Positions 36,668 to 45,960 are shown, numbered from the stretch's first letter. The stretch: 64,000 nucleotides of DNA from Alphaproteobacteria bacterium (GCA_017465945.1 JAFTVD010000024.1:124001-188000), one strand, 5' to 3'. Translations and numbers: made by a program. The notes: a model not told the origin generated them from the letters alone.

Positions 36668-36922
36668 ATGAAAAAGTTTTTATATTTTATAGTTGGTATT
36701 GCTGTTATTTTAGGTTTTATTTCAGCCTTTTGGTGGTTAGAGACAGGAGAAACTCTTGATGAGCAAGTAGAATATGTTAAAGAAAGTATAGATGAAAGCG
36801 TTGAAGATACAGCGGCATCAAATGTTGCTGAATCAGCATCAAAGTTGGGAAAGGTGCTTAAAAACAATTTTGAAGAAGCTCAAGATGTTTATCAGAATGG
36901 AATAGAAGCTAAGTACGAATAA
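36668..36922 (+). CDS. Small single-pass membrane protein of unknown function
   Basis: 84 residues: one N-terminal hydrophobic helix (about 4-24) followed by a Trp pair and an acidic, probably helical tail (LDEQVEYVKESIDESVEDTA). Orientation is uncertain; the segment could also be an uncleaved signal anchor. It is 10 bases after eno and before a terminator, so likely co-transcribed. It occupies the position of divIC in relatives but lacks that family's coiled-coil length. No function assigned. Confidence 0.65.
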   Translation: MKKFLYFIVGIAVILGFISAFWWLETGETLDEQVEYVKESIDESVEDTAASNVAESASKLGKVLKNNFEEAQDVYQNGIEAKYE

Positions 36923-36944
36923 TTTTAATAAAGTTTGTTTTATT

Positions 36945-36978
36945 AATAACTCTTTAGGTTTTAAGGAGTTATTTTTTT
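36945..36978 (+). terminator. Terminator of the eno transcript
   Basis: AATAACTC/GAGTTATT stem with a 13-base loop followed by a run of T. Confidence 0.75.
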
Positions 36979-37003
36979 TATATAAAAATATTTGGCAAAA
37001 GTG

Positions 37004-37032
37004 TTGATATTTGTCTAAAATTATGGTATTAT
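37004..37032 (+). promoter_or_regulatory. Extended -10 promoter of the giant repeat protein
   Basis: TTGATA, 17 bases, then TATTAT preceded by TGG (extended -10). The second half is CTAAAATTATGGTATTATG, nearly identical to the promoter at 46880. The ORF begins 43 bases downstream. Confidence 0.65.
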
Positions 37033-37074
37033 GTTATAAATTTGGTAAAATTAACGTAGATGAGGGGAAATAAA

Positions 37075-40000
37075 ATGGCAGAAAGAACATCCTATACAAT
37101 AGCTGAAGAAATTAAAGGAAAGCTAAAAGATGATAGTATTACAGCCGATGAAATCATGGGGTTGTTTAGAGAAGCCTATGAAAAATTACCTAATGATGAT
37201 AGCTTAAGAAAGTCTATTGTTAATAAATTAAATGTTATAAATAATAATGCAAGAAAGAGTAAAAAGATTAGTTTTAGTGATGAGCAGAAAGAAGAATTGC
37301 TCGCTTTGCGTGATGGTAAGGAGTATAAACCAAAAACAAAAGAAAATAAGCAAAATGAGAATATTGATGAAAAAAACAACGAAGACAAAGACCATGAAAA
37401 AGTAGAGTTAACAAAAGAACAAAAAGTTGTATTGCAAACAGTTATGGTTGGTGATTTCGATAAACTTGATTTTATTGAAGTTAAAGCGTCTAAAGCAAGT
37501 TTAAAACAAGCTTTAGAAAGTAATAAACCAGAAGAAGCTCTTGGCAATGTTGATGATTTATTAGTTGCAAATAAATATTTTGCGAAAGATAAAAAATATA
37601 ATGCAATACTTGATAGTGTTATAAATGGTCAACTTGAAGCATTGTTATTGAATCCTAGCAATATTACACCTGATAATGCTACAGCTTATGTTGCTTTGTG
37701 TAAAACTTGTGGAAACCAAGAGTTATGTGATAAAGTGCTTGCCACTATTGCAGATGCTTTAATAAAATACGATAAGGAAAATTTTGGTGGTAAAGATGCA
37801 GCTGCTTTATTGGAAAGTTATGAGAAATTACAAATAGAGGCTGCAAAAGTAGATCCTTTTGCTAAAAATGATAATCCAAATAAGGATTTAAGTGGTACAG
37901 TATTTAGTAATACAAAGAAAGGAAAAGAGCAAAAAGATGCTGTTTCAAACTTAGCAAGAGAAATGGCTGTTCAAAGATTAGCAGCTAGGGGTAGTTATAC
38001 AGCTGAAGAACTTAAAGAGGAAATTAGAAAGTCTGCAGAAACAATTCTTTTAGCAAGCGGTCCTGTTGTTAAAAATGGTAAATACAATGTAGATAGTGAT
38101 ACTTTATCTTCAACAATAGCAAATCAATATATAGGAATTGAAGACTTTAAAAAACGCTGTGAACAGAAGTTTAAAAATGCTAAAATTGTAAAAAAAGTAT
38201 CTAGCAAAGTTGATAAGATAGATAAAGATTTAACAGATAGGTTTGGCAAAAAATATGTATATGCTAAAAAAGCTACTAGATTTGTTGGTAAAGTAGTTGT
38301 TGGAGGTGCAAAATCTGTCGCTATGTTTTCTGCTGCGGGTCTTGTTCCAGGAGGGACTGCGGTTTTAATGGGATATTATATTGGTAAAAGTATAAAAGAT
38401 ACATATAATGATTTAACAAATAAAGATAAAACAAAAATGGAAAAAGTTTGTTCTGTTATGAAAACAGGTTTTACAACAATGTTATCAGCAACTGGTATGG
38501 CGGCAAGTTTAGAGCAAGGTGCTGATACTCTTGTTAAAGCTGGTTTTGATGGTGCAGGGCAAATAATGAGAGGAATTGGTAATAGTATAGCAGATATAAC
38601 AGGTAAAGTGGCGTCTTTAGGAGGGGCTGTTTGTTCTCCTGAAGCTATAAGTTCTGCTATGTTAAATATGAGTAAATATACAAGAATGGGAGTTATAACT
38701 GCGACAACAGCATTACCAAATATAACAAAGTCATGTTCTTTGGCGGTTAAATCTTTTAATGTTAGTCGTAAAATTAAAAAAGCATCAAAAAATGGAAAAG
38801 AAGAAGAAGTTGCAAAATTATTGAAACAACAGAAAGAATTAAAAGCTCAAAAAATAGCAAATTATAAAGAAATGGGAATTAAGACTGCAAGTATTGTAGG
38901 TGGTATGTTTGTGGCTCAAGCTGTAGCTCCTGTTATAAATGAGGCTATTCATGATACCATAGAAAAAGGTGAAAATATTGTAAAAAATGTTAATGCTATG
39001 GCTGAACAAAATGGTTGGAAAGGTAGTGTTTGGCAAAATGATATGGATGGAAGCGAGAATGCTAGAACTTCGCTTTTAGACCAAGGTGTTGATAATTCTT
39101 TTGGCAGAATGAGTAATGAAGCGTTTAATGATTCTATTAATCAGCAACAAGAAGATATAGGGCAAAAAATTAATGCTTTATTAGAAGGTAAAGACGCCGG
39201 TACAACAATTTCTTTTTCTAGAGAAGCTGGCGATTCTACAAATATTAAGGTTGAATTAGTTGGACCAAATGGGGAAAAATTTTTAGATGTTGATTCTACT
39301 CAATTAAAAGAAGTTACAGGTGATGTACAAAAGATGTTTGCTCAATTTGAAGCACAAAATGGTGATGGACAGAATTCTTTTATAGTTGCAAAGACAGCAG
39401 ATGGTATAGATGCTTCTTCTGAATTTAAAAGTACTGAAATGCTAGAAATAGCAAAGAATAATCTAGAGGCGGCAAGAGCAGAAAATTCTAGCGGAATTAA
39501 TGGAGTGACTACTTTTGATGATACAAAAGCTCATTTGAGTTTTGATAGCCGTATTGAGAATACTGAAGAATTTGCTACTAAATTATGTGAAAGTTTTGGT
39601 GATGATGCAAATAAAGTTACTATTGCTTGTAAAATGGCACCATATGCTCTTCAGGAGGTGCTGGGTATTGAAGGGGTGGAGACACCGACATCTTATAATA
39701 TGCTTAGTCATATTGCTGAAAATCCTTTGACAGCTGAACAATCTCAAGCATTGGATAAGTTTTTAAATGATAACTTTGAAGGTTCTAGATTTAGAACTGA
39801 AAATTACTCAGATTGGAATTATCAAAAGAATCCTGTTATAGAAAATAATAATGATGATTTGATTAGGACACCAAAAGCGTCTTTACCAGAAATGCAGGGT
39901 TTGGATTTACAAGAAATAAATAGACCAACGATTGATATGGGGCCGATTGAGCTTCCTGTTCCAGGAGCAGGGGCTAGTGAAGCTCAAATAGCTATGTATA

Positions 40001-41730
40001 ATTCGGAACATGGTATATCAGGTGAAGCTCTTAAGCACACAGTTGAAAATGGTTTTGTGTATAATAAAGAAATGTCAGAAGCTTTAGCTAGTAGAGGATA
40101 TGTTGGTATATTTAATGATCCAGATAATCCAGATAAAGTAGTGGTGGTGGCAGAGAGTAGTAATGGAAAAATAAGTAGTAGTCCTGTAGATAAGGTTATG
40201 CTTGATAATTGGATTGCAAGAGAACAAGAAGCTATTTATCAAGATAAAGTGGAAGAAATTGTAAATAATCAAATAGCTTCATATAATGAGAATAATGGCC
40301 TTTCTGGTGATGTTCTTGAATGTGCTAATAGAAATGGTGTTATGTATAATAAAGAAGTATCTGAAGCTTTATCAGAAAGTGGGTATCTTGGAGTGTTTAA
40401 TGATCCTCAAAATCCTGATAAAATGATGGTGATTACGGAGTCTAAAAATGATGAAGTAATTGCTAACTCTGTAGATAAAGCTGATATATATAATCGGTTA
40501 GGAGAATTGTTATACAGGCAACCAGACCAAGAAAATGTGGTGACAAAAGAACAAATAACTTCTTATAATATGGATAAAGGAGTTTCTGGTTATGTTCTTG
40601 AATATGCGAACGAAAATAGTCTTATTTACAATAAAGATATATCTGAAGCCTTGGCAGGAAGTGGATATCTTGGAGTGTTTAATGATCCACAAAATCCTGA
40701 TAAAATAATGGTGGTTACAGAGTCTGAAAATAATGAAGTTGTAGGTAATTTAGTTGATAAAGCCCAAATATATAATCAAATAGGTGAAACACTATCTGCG
40801 CAACAACAAGAAGCTCTTGAGCAAATAGAGCAAAATGCTTCAAATGTTGCTAAAAATGAATTAGATGCTTCAAAAAATGAGGTAAATTCAGTTAAAGAAA
40901 CACCTAAGCCTACGGTTGAAAATAGAAATCCTGTTAATGAACAACAGGTTGAAAATAGGCAAGCACAAGCTGAAGAAACTGTAAGACAGAGAGTTGGTAA
41001 TATTCCTAAAATTGATGTTCCTGATACAGGAAATCGACTTGTTGATGATCTTAATGATAAGTGGGCTTGTTCTGATGGGCAGGGACGTGGATTTAAGTTT
41101 GATGGTGTAGAAGTGCAAAATCAACAACCAAACTATACTCCTCAACAGATGGAGCCTCAAACATATGATAATAGAGGTGAGTATGCTGTTAGCGGAGCGC
41201 ATGAATATAATAATCCTCATCATAATATGAGCAGTCTTGTTGTTAGAAATCCATGGGAATATGCAAGTGCCGGTGCGTATGCAAGAGCATCAAATTTAGA
41301 ATTGGATTTAGATTTGACAAAAGGTTTGAATCATGTAGGCGATGGTGTTAGTTTTGATGGATATGCTGGTGCTTATAGAGATATAAATAATCCAAATAGA
41401 GTTGTGATTTTGCCTAATAATATGCGAGATGATTTTAATGCAATAAGAGAATATGAATTAAAAGATGTAGTAAGATTGCAAAGAGTTGGTAATAATGATG
41501 GAGATAGTCCATATAATCATTTAGACCATGCTTATAATGGACATTGTGCATGTCCTAAAGTTGAGCATTATCATGGTAGTGGTTATATATCTGACAATCC
41601 TACAGTTAATAGAGTTGTTGAAATTATAGGTGGAATTGGTGAAGCTATACACGGTTTAGGACATCTTGCTGAAAGAGTTGGTCAGATATTTGGTAATAAC
41701 AAAGGTGGAGGGAGTAGAGGTTGGGGGTAA
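37075..41730 (+). CDS. Giant orphan protein with three ~95-residue tandem repeats
   Basis: 1551 residues from an ATG set by GAGGGG at 37062; a second upstream start would add five. No family recognised. About 1-120 is Lys/Glu-rich; 120-380 is helical; about 400-640 has several hydrophobic segments (AMFSAAGLVPGGTAVLMGYY; SIVGGMFVAQAVAPVINEA) that might insert into or span a membrane. Three tandem repeats begin at residues 971, 1066 and 1160, each with YNxxxGxSGxxL, YNKE(M/V)SEAL and GYLGVFNDPQNPDK; a weaker fourth copy lies near 1395-1470. The end is His/Cys-rich then Gly-rich (NNKGGGSRGWG). There is no signal peptide, so a secreted effector, cytoplasmic scaffold or membrane protein are all possible. 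It has its own promoter and terminator. Confidence 0.8.
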   Translation: MAERTSYTIAEEIKGKLKDDSITADEIMGLFREAYEKLPNDDSLRKSIVNKLNVINNNARKSKKISFSDEQKEELLALRDGKEYKPKTKENKQNENIDEKNNEDKDHEKVELTKEQKVVLQTVMVGDFDKLDFIEVKASKASLKQALESNKPEEALGNVDDLLVANKYFAKDKKYNAILDSVINGQLEALLLNPSNITPDNATAYVALCKTCGNQELCDKVLATIADALIKYDKENFGGKDAAALLESYEKLQIEAAKVDPFAKNDNPNKDLSGTVFSNTKKGKEQKDAVSNLAREMAVQRLAARGSYTAEELKEEIRKSAETILLASGPVVKNGKYNVDSDTLSSTIANQYIGIEDFKKRCEQKFKNAKIVKKVSSKVDKIDKDLTDRFGKKYVYAKKATRFVGKVVVGGAKSVAMFSAAGLVPGGTAVLMGYYIGKSIKDTYNDLTNKDKTKMEKVCSVMKTGFTTMLSATGMAASLEQGADTLVKAGFDGAGQIMRGIGNSIADITGKVASLGGAVCSPEAISSAMLNMSKYTRMGVITATTALPNITKSCSLAVKSFNVSRKIKKASKNGKEEEVAKLLKQQKELKAQKIANYKEMGIKTASIVGGMFVAQAVAPVINEAIHDTIEKGENIVKNVNAMAEQNGWKGSVWQNDMDGSENARTSLLDQGVDNSFGRMSNEAFNDSINQQQEDIGQKINALLEGKDAGTTISFSREAGDSTNIKVELVGPNGEKFLDVDSTQLKEVTGDVQKMFAQFEAQNGDGQNSFIVAKTADGIDASSEFKSTEMLEIAKNNLEAARAENSSGINGVTTFDDTKAHLSFDSRIENTEEFATKLCESFGDDANKVTIACKMAPYALQEVLGIEGVETPTSYNMLSHIAENPLTAEQSQALDKFLNDNFEGSRFRTENYSDWNYQKNPVIENNNDDLIRTPKASLPEMQGLDLQEINRPTIDMGPIELPVPGAGASEAQIAMYNSEHGISGEALKHTVENGFVYNKEMSEALASRGYVGIFNDPDNPDKVVVVAESSNGKISSSPVDKVMLDNWIAREQEAIYQDKVEEIVNNQIASYNENNGLSGDVLECANRNGVMYNKEVSEALSESGYLGVFNDPQNPDKMMVITESKNDEVIANSVDKADIYNRLGELLYRQPDQENVVTKEQITSYNMDKGVSGYVLEYANENSLIYNKDISEALAGSGYLGVFNDPQNPDKIMVVTESENNEVVGNLVDKAQIYNQIGETLSAQQQEALEQIEQNASNVAKNELDASKNEVNSVKETPKPTVENRNPVNEQQVENRQAQAEETVRQRVGNIPKIDVPDTGNRLVDDLNDKWACSDGQGRGFKFDGVEVQNQQPNYTPQQMEPQTYDNRGEYAVSGAHEYNNPHHNMSSLVVRNPWEYASAGAYARASNLELDLDLTKGLNHVGDGVSFDGYAGAYRDINNPNRVVILPNNMRDDFNAIREYELKDVVRLQRVGNNDGDSPYNHLDHAYNGHCACPKVEHYHGSGYISDNPTVNRVVEIIGGIGEAIHGLGHLAERVGQIFGNNKGGGSRGWG
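39985..40821 (+). repeat. Three tandem protein-coding repeats (285, 282 and about 270 bases)
   Basis: Units start at 39985, 40270 and 40552. Repeats 2 and 3 are most alike, sharing GYLGVFNDPQNPDK and (S/A)YNxxxG motifs; repeat 1 has diverged (GYVGIFNDPDNPDK). The DNA is not identical between units, so this is an old duplication under protein-level constraint rather than a recent slippage. Confidence 0.85.
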
Positions 41731-41737
41731 ATATAAT

Positions 41738-41769
41738 AAAAAAAAGAGGAGCTTTACTCCTCTTTTTTA
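41738..41769. terminator. Bidirectional terminator between the giant gene and carD
   Basis: AAAAAGAGGAG CTTTA CTCCTCTTTTT, perfect stem with A and T tracts on either side, between convergent genes. Confidence 0.85.
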
Positions 41770-41785
41770 TTGTCTTAATTATGTG

Positions 41786-42295
41786 TTATAAATTTCTGCT
41801 AGCAACAGTATCTAATAATTTTTTGCTAGCTTCTTCAACTGTTGTATTGTCATATATAGCAACTTCACTAGCTAAACGTTCAACAGCTTGTTCGTAAATT
41901 TGACGTTCGCTATATGATTGCTCTGCAAGGTTTTCGCTACGATGTAAATCACGAATAACCTCTGCTACTGCAATTGGGTTGCCTGAGTTAATTTTATTTT
42001 CGTATTCTTGGGCACGTCTTGACCACATAATTTTTTTGATTCTAGGTTTACCCTTTAATGTGGCTAAAGCCTCTTTCATTGTTAAATCATCAGAAATTTT
42101 ACGTAAACCAACTTGACCTAATTTTGCCATTGGTACACGTAAAGTCATTTTATCTTTATCGAAATTAACAACTAGAAGCTCCAATTCGCTGCCGGCTATA
42201 GTTTGCTTGGCTATGTTGGTTACTTTGCCAACACCATGTGTTGGGTAAACAACGTATTCGCCAGAGTTAAAACTGACAACAGAATTTTTTTTCAT
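41786..42295 (-). CDS. carD: CarD family transcriptional regulator (CdnL-like)
   Basis: 169 residues from the chosen ATG. The N-terminal RNA-polymerase-binding Tudor-like domain is clear (GEYVVYPTHGVGKVTNI; VVNFDKDKMTLRVPMAKLGQVGLRKI), followed by a helical DNA-binding part (RIKKIMWSRRAQEYENKINSG). CarD proteins stabilise promoter open complexes, notably at rRNA promoters. The upstream frame extends 15 codons, but an AAAGGAGG sequence about nine bases before the ATG at 42295 decides the start. Confidence 0.9.
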   Translation of the reverse strand: MKKNSVVSFNSGEYVVYPTHGVGKVTNIAKQTIAGSELELLVVNFDKDKMTLRVPMAKLGQVGLRKISDDLTMKEALATLKGKPRIKKIMWSRRAQEYENKINSGNPIAVAEVIRDLHRSENLAEQSYSERQIYEQAVERLASEVAIYDNTTVEEASKKLLDTVASRNL

Positions 42296-42425
42296 AGTTA
42301 AATAACCTCCTTTGGTTATGTGTGTATTTTTAGAAAACAATGTGACTATATCATATTTTTTGAAACAAATCTAGACCTAAAATGAAAAATTTTTAAATTT
42401 TTTTTTAATATTTTTGAAATTTTTC

Positions 42426-42893
42426 TTATTTGGGAAATAAATTTGTTTGTCTTAAAGCTTCTCCTATAACCATAACAGCTGAAACAGCTACATTTATTGA
42501 GCGTGCATTTTGGTTCATTGGTATAATAAGCCTCGAATCTACCATTTGATGTATAGAATCGGGGACTCCAGCTGATTCTCTTCCCATTAAAATTATATCA
42601 TTAGGTTCGAATTTGAAATCAGTATATGGAATGCTTGCTTTTGTTGTCATTAAGATAAGTCTTCCATATTCTTCTGGGTGTTGTTCGCGATATTCTAAAA
42701 AATCTTGCCATGAATTATGACGGCGGTAATTGGCTAGATTTAAATAATCCATTCCGGCACGTTTCATGGCTCTTTCATTAAAAATAAAACCACAAGGCTC
42801 TATAATATCAATAGGTAAGTCTAAACAAGCACCTAGACGAAGGAGTGTCCCCGTGTTTTGAGGAATATCTGGTTGGAATAATGCTAATCTCAT
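42426..42893 (-). CDS. trmL: tRNA (cytidine/uridine-34-2'-O)-methyltransferase TrmL
   Basis: SPOUT methyltransferase modifying the wobble base of tRNA-Leu isoacceptors. The 155 residues start RLALFQPDIPQNTGTLLRLGACLDL and contain the knot motifs ILMGRESAGVPD and IPMNQNARSINVAVSAVMVIGEALRQ. It is directly downstream of secB (one base), so probably one operon. Confidence 0.93.
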   Translation of the reverse strand: MRLALFQPDIPQNTGTLLRLGACLDLPIDIIEPCGFIFNERAMKRAGMDYLNLANYRRHNSWQDFLEYREQHPEEYGRLILMTTKASIPYTDFKFEPNDIILMGRESAGVPDSIHQMVDSRLIIPMNQNARSINVAVSAVMVIGEALRQTNLFPK

Positions 42894-42894
42894 T

Positions 42895-43335
42895 TTAGTT
42901 TGGCTTTACAAGTTGGTCTTTTTTGCTCATATAAATAGCGGCAAAATCTACTGGTGCTAATAATAATGGTGGCATATTTGCTTCGGATAAGTTTGATGCA
43001 ATGATTTGACGAGCAAATGGGAATAGCATTTTAGGTATTTCTATAAACAATACTGGTTCAATTTGTTCTTCGGGTAAAACTACTGTACAAACTGAAGCGT
43101 ATGCTAATTCGAATATAAAGAGTTTTTCATTATTTATATCTGCGTTTATGCGGATATTTAATGTTACTTCAAAATGATTATTTTCCATTTTGTGCACATC
43201 AATATTTAAATCTACACCAATTTGTGGTTGAGTGTTGAGTTTTGTATATATTTGTGGTGCGTTTGGAACTTCTAGTGATAAGTCTTTTATATATTGAGAA
43301 TTTATAGCTACGATGTTTTGTGATTTTTCAGTCAT
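42895..43335 (-). CDS. secB: Protein-export chaperone SecB
   Basis: Tetrameric chaperone that keeps pre-secretory proteins unfolded for SecA. The 146 residues show the SecB core: IYIKDLSLEVPNAP-like opening (here QYIKDLSLEVPNAPQIY), LNIDVHKMENNHFEVTLNIRI, VEIPKMLFPFARQIIASNL-like motif and PVDFAAIY at the C-terminus. It is divergent from the Tim44-like gene, the usual alphaproteobacterial arrangement. Confidence 0.95.
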   Translation of the reverse strand: MTEKSQNIVAINSQYIKDLSLEVPNAPQIYTKLNTQPQIGVDLNIDVHKMENNHFEVTLNIRINADINNEKLFIFELAYASVCTVVLPEEQIEPVLFIEIPKMLFPFARQIIASNLSEANMPPLLLAPVDFAAIYMSKKDQLVKPN

Positions 43336-43460
43336 TTTTTCCTCTCTTTAATGTTTGATTTATTATTAATATAGAGTTTTATTTTTATACGTCAAATATA
43401 ATAGTTGATAATAAAGATATTTACTCTTATATTTATTGTAAAGATGAAAGAGGTGTAAAA

Positions 43461-44102
43461 ATGTCAGGATATTTAGATATTATATTTTTGTTAGTTTTAG
43501 TTGTTATTGTTTTTAGTAAATTGAAAAGCGTTTTAGGTACAGGTGGGGAAGACGCTAAAGTAATAATGATGTCTAAAGAGCAATTTGAAAAAGTATATAA
43601 TGAGATGAAAAACAATGTAAAAGCAGAAAAGGTTGATGATAAAGATTTATCAGAACTTTCTGCTGTTGATAGAGAATTAACAAAAATTCCTAATTTTAAT
43701 AAGAGTATGTTTATTAAAGGAGCACAAAAGGCATTTGAATTAATTTTGACTTCTTTTAGTAAAGGTGATTCAAAAACATTATCAGGATTGGTAAATAAAG
43801 AGCTTTTATCAAAATTTGATACTGTGATTGATGAAAGAAAAGAGCAAGGTATTACTTCTGAAACAGATTTAATTGGTTTTGTTGAAACAGAAGTAGAATC
43901 GGTTAAATTTACGGATGATAATAAAGTTAATGTGGTTGTTAAATTTGTTAGCGAACAAGTTAACTTATTAAAAAATGCCGATGGTGATGTAATTGAAGGG
44001 GATGAGAACTATGTTCAAACAATTTCTGATATTTGGACGTTTGAAAAAAGTTTGAATCCTAAAACGAATAATTGGATGTTATGTTCTACGAGAAAATGTT
44101 AA
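43461..44102 (+). CDS. Tim44/TimA-like membrane-associated protein
   Basis: 213 residues: an N-terminal membrane anchor (about 5-20), a short linker, then a Tim44-like domain (FIKGAQKAFELILTSFSKGDSKTLSGLVNKELLSKF; DIWTFEKSLNPKTNNWML). Bacterial Tim44-like proteins resemble the mitochondrial import adaptor; their function is little known. The secB/Tim44/mltA/smr neighbourhood matches other alphaproteobacteria and supports the call. mltA overlaps its 3' end. Confidence 0.85.
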   Translation: MSGYLDIIFLLVLVVIVFSKLKSVLGTGGEDAKVIMMSKEQFEKVYNEMKNNVKAEKVDDKDLSELSAVDRELTKIPNFNKSMFIKGAQKAFELILTSFSKGDSKTLSGLVNKELLSKFDTVIDERKEQGITSETDLIGFVETEVESVKFTDDNKVNVVVKFVSEQVNLLKNADGDVIEGDENYVQTISDIWTFEKSLNPKTNNWMLCSTRKC

Positions 44103-45256
44103 GGTTTGGACTAGTTTTTGTTTTATTTATATTTTTAACATCTTGTTCTAGTGAAAAGAAAAGTGTTGAGGAAAATATGTCTGGTTTTAGAATCTCTAAA
44201 ACCAGTTTTTCTCAATTAAAAGGTTGGAGCGATGATGATTTATATTTGTTTGATAAAACAATTAAAAGTGTTTGTAGTAGTGTTATAAACAGTAAAGCTG
44301 ATAAATTTAAAAGTGAACATATAGAATATTCTTTGAGTAGATATAAAAAACATTGCAAAAATATAGCAAAAATTGATGATAAAATAGAGTTAAAAAAATA
44401 TATAGAAGAAAATTTTGAACCATATAAGGTTTTGTATAATGGTGATGATAAGGGGAAGTTTACATCATATTATGAAGCGGAAATTAGGGGTAGTTTTGTA
44501 AAAGGTGGTAAATATAAGTATCCAATATATGGGAAACCAAAAGATTTAATCGAGATTAATTTAAAAGATTTTGATAGTAATTTACCTAACCAAAGATTGT
44601 TGGGGCGGGTAAAAGATGGTAAATTAATTAAATACTATACTCGTAAGGAAATAGAAGAAAATAATATAGATGCTCCGGTTATTTTGTGGGGAGATAATTT
44701 GGTAGATATATATTTAATGCAAATTCAAGGAGCGGCGGTTGCAACTCTTCCTGATGGTAAAAAAATTAGAATCGGATACGCTGATAATAATGGGCATAAA
44801 TTTAGAGGGATTGGGTCTATTTTGTTAGAGAAAGGAATTATAAAACCTAAAGATGCATCTATGGATAAAATTAGAGAGTGGTTGGAAGATAATGGAGATG
44901 ATGCTAAAGAAAATATGTTGTTAAATAATAGGTTTATATTTCATAAAATTGTAGATGCTGAAGGACCAATAGGAGCAATGGGGCTTCCTTTGTTTGCAGG
45001 AAGAAGTTTGGCAGTGGATAAAAAATATATTCCATTGGGGTCTATTATTTGGCTGGAGACTGAAGGCCCAAAGGGAAACATTAATAAGCTAGTTATGGCT
45101 GAAGATGTTGGTGGTGCTATTGTTGGACCTATTAGAGGGGATTATTTTTGGGGACACGGAGAAGAAGCATTAAAATATGCTGGTAAGATGAATGCAAAAG
45201 GTAAATATTATATCGTTTTACCTAGAAAAACTGAGGTTAAATGCTATGAGCGATGA
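44081..45256 (+). CDS. mltA: Membrane-bound lytic murein transglycosylase A (lipoprotein)
   Basis: Cleaves peptidoglycan glycan strands, releasing anhydromuropeptides (the source of the substrate of the anmK product). The product, 391 residues from the ATG at 44081, starts with a lipoprotein signal (lipobox LTSC). It contains the MltA domain (GKFTSYYEAEIRGS; LPNQRLLGRVKDGKLIKYYTRKEIE; DIYLMQIQGAAV) and the C-terminal 3D domain with catalytic aspartate (LAVDKKYIPLGSIIWLET; MAEDVGGAIVGPIRGDYFWGHG). The ATG at 44096 or a TTG at 44072 are alternative starts; no Shine-Dalgarno clearly decides. Confidence 0.92.
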   Translation: MFYEKMLRFGLVFVLFIFLTSCSSEKKSVEENMSGFRISKTSFSQLKGWSDDDLYLFDKTIKSVCSSVINSKADKFKSEHIEYSLSRYKKHCKNIAKIDDKIELKKYIEENFEPYKVLYNGDDKGKFTSYYEAEIRGSFVKGGKYKYPIYGKPKDLIEINLKDFDSNLPNQRLLGRVKDGKLIKYYTRKEIEENNIDAPVILWGDNLVDIYLMQIQGAAVATLPDGKKIRIGYADNNGHKFRGIGSILLEKGIIKPKDASMDKIREWLEDNGDDAKENMLLNNRFIFHKIVDAEGPIGAMGLPLFAGRSLAVDKKYIPLGSIIWLETEGPKGNINKLVMAEDVGGAIVGPIRGDYFWGHGEEALKYAGKMNAKGKYYIVLPRKTEVKCYER

Positions 45257-45749
45257 TAGCTGGGATGAGGTTATTAAAGGTATTAAACCTCTAAAAAATG
45301 ATAGATTTGTTGAAGATATAAAACCTAAAGAAATTGAACTAAAGAAAGATAAAGTTATTACTGTTGCTTTTGATGTATTAAAAAGAGGAAAAGTTGTTAA
45401 AAAAGACGATTTTACACAGATGGATGGTTCTCTTGCTAAAAGATTTAAAAGAGAAGAATTTAGAGTTGAGGCTACACTTGATTTACATGGTGTGATAGAA
45501 AAAATTGCATATGATAAGGTATGTGATTTTATAAAAATGTCTTATAATAATGGATTAAGGTGCGTTTTAATTATAACAGGAAAAGGCATTGATGATACTT
45601 TATTTAGCCAGAAAGGTGTTTTAAGAAAATCTGTTCCTTTATGGTTATCTGGTGATGAAATAGGGAGTCTAATTTTGGCATATAAAAATCCTTCTGAAGC
45701 TTTAGGGGGGAAAGGTGCTCTTTATATATTGTTACGTAAGAAAATTTAA
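45246..45749 (+). CDS. Smr-domain protein
   Basis: 167 residues. The C-terminal half is an Smr domain: LDLHGVIEKIAYDKVCDFI, GLRCVLIITGKG and a terminal GALYILLRKK. Stand-alone Smr proteins of this type act as nucleases or RNA/DNA-binding factors. The N-terminal part is charged and lacks motifs. The start overlaps mltA by 11 bases; the frame is open further upstream, but the ATG at 45246 fits the family. Confidence 0.85.
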   Translation: MSDDSWDEVIKGIKPLKNDRFVEDIKPKEIELKKDKVITVAFDVLKRGKVVKKDDFTQMDGSLAKRFKREEFRVEATLDLHGVIEKIAYDKVCDFIKMSYNNGLRCVLIITGKGIDDTLFSQKGVLRKSVPLWLSGDEIGSLILAYKNPSEALGGKGALYILLRKKI

Positions 45750-45822
45750 TTTTTAAATACAGTGCATTTTGTTTAAAATTTTGATTTTTCGAGTCTATTT
45801 GGCAAGTTTTGACAAAAAAAGC

Positions 45823-45851
45823 TTGTAAAATAAAAAAAAACATGCTATAGT
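45823..45851 (+). promoter_or_regulatory. Promoter upstream of the Bacteroidota-like beta-barrel gene
   Basis: TTGTAA, 17 bases, TATAGT with TGC before the -10. It lies 155 bases before the ORF, leaving a leader that contains the hairpin at 45869-45956. Confidence 0.5.
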
Positions 45852-45868
45852 TGGAATGTTAAAATATA

Positions 45869-45960
45869 AAACATGTTTAATTATTTTAGAGTTATTATGG
45901 AAAGTTGGTCTTATAGCCTTTGTTACATAGTATCTTTGAAATAATTTAACATGTTTTTTT
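45869..45960 (+). promoter_or_regulatory. Leader hairpin with T-run (possible attenuator or small RNA) and TAnnTTTG element
   Basis: Arms at 45869-45883 and 45942-45956 pair in 14 of 15 positions and are followed by T7. The 58-base loop contains an ORF (45897-45944, MESWSYSLCYIVSLK) and the sequence TATCTTTG at 45931, which matches the -7 element TAnnTTTG of Bacteroidota promoters. It may be an attenuator, a ~100-nt RNA, or simply an acquired promoter region. The rest of the 45750-46005 spacer shows nothing further. Confidence 0.45.

Noticed and set aside
39985-40821. CRISPR-like or satellite DNA repeat
   Set aside because: Repeat unit is ~285 bases, in frame, diverged in DNA and conserved in protein; it is a protein repeat.
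37075-41730. Prophage or conjugative gene
   Set aside because: No integrase, portal, terminase, relaxase or att repeats nearby; flanked by eno and carD.
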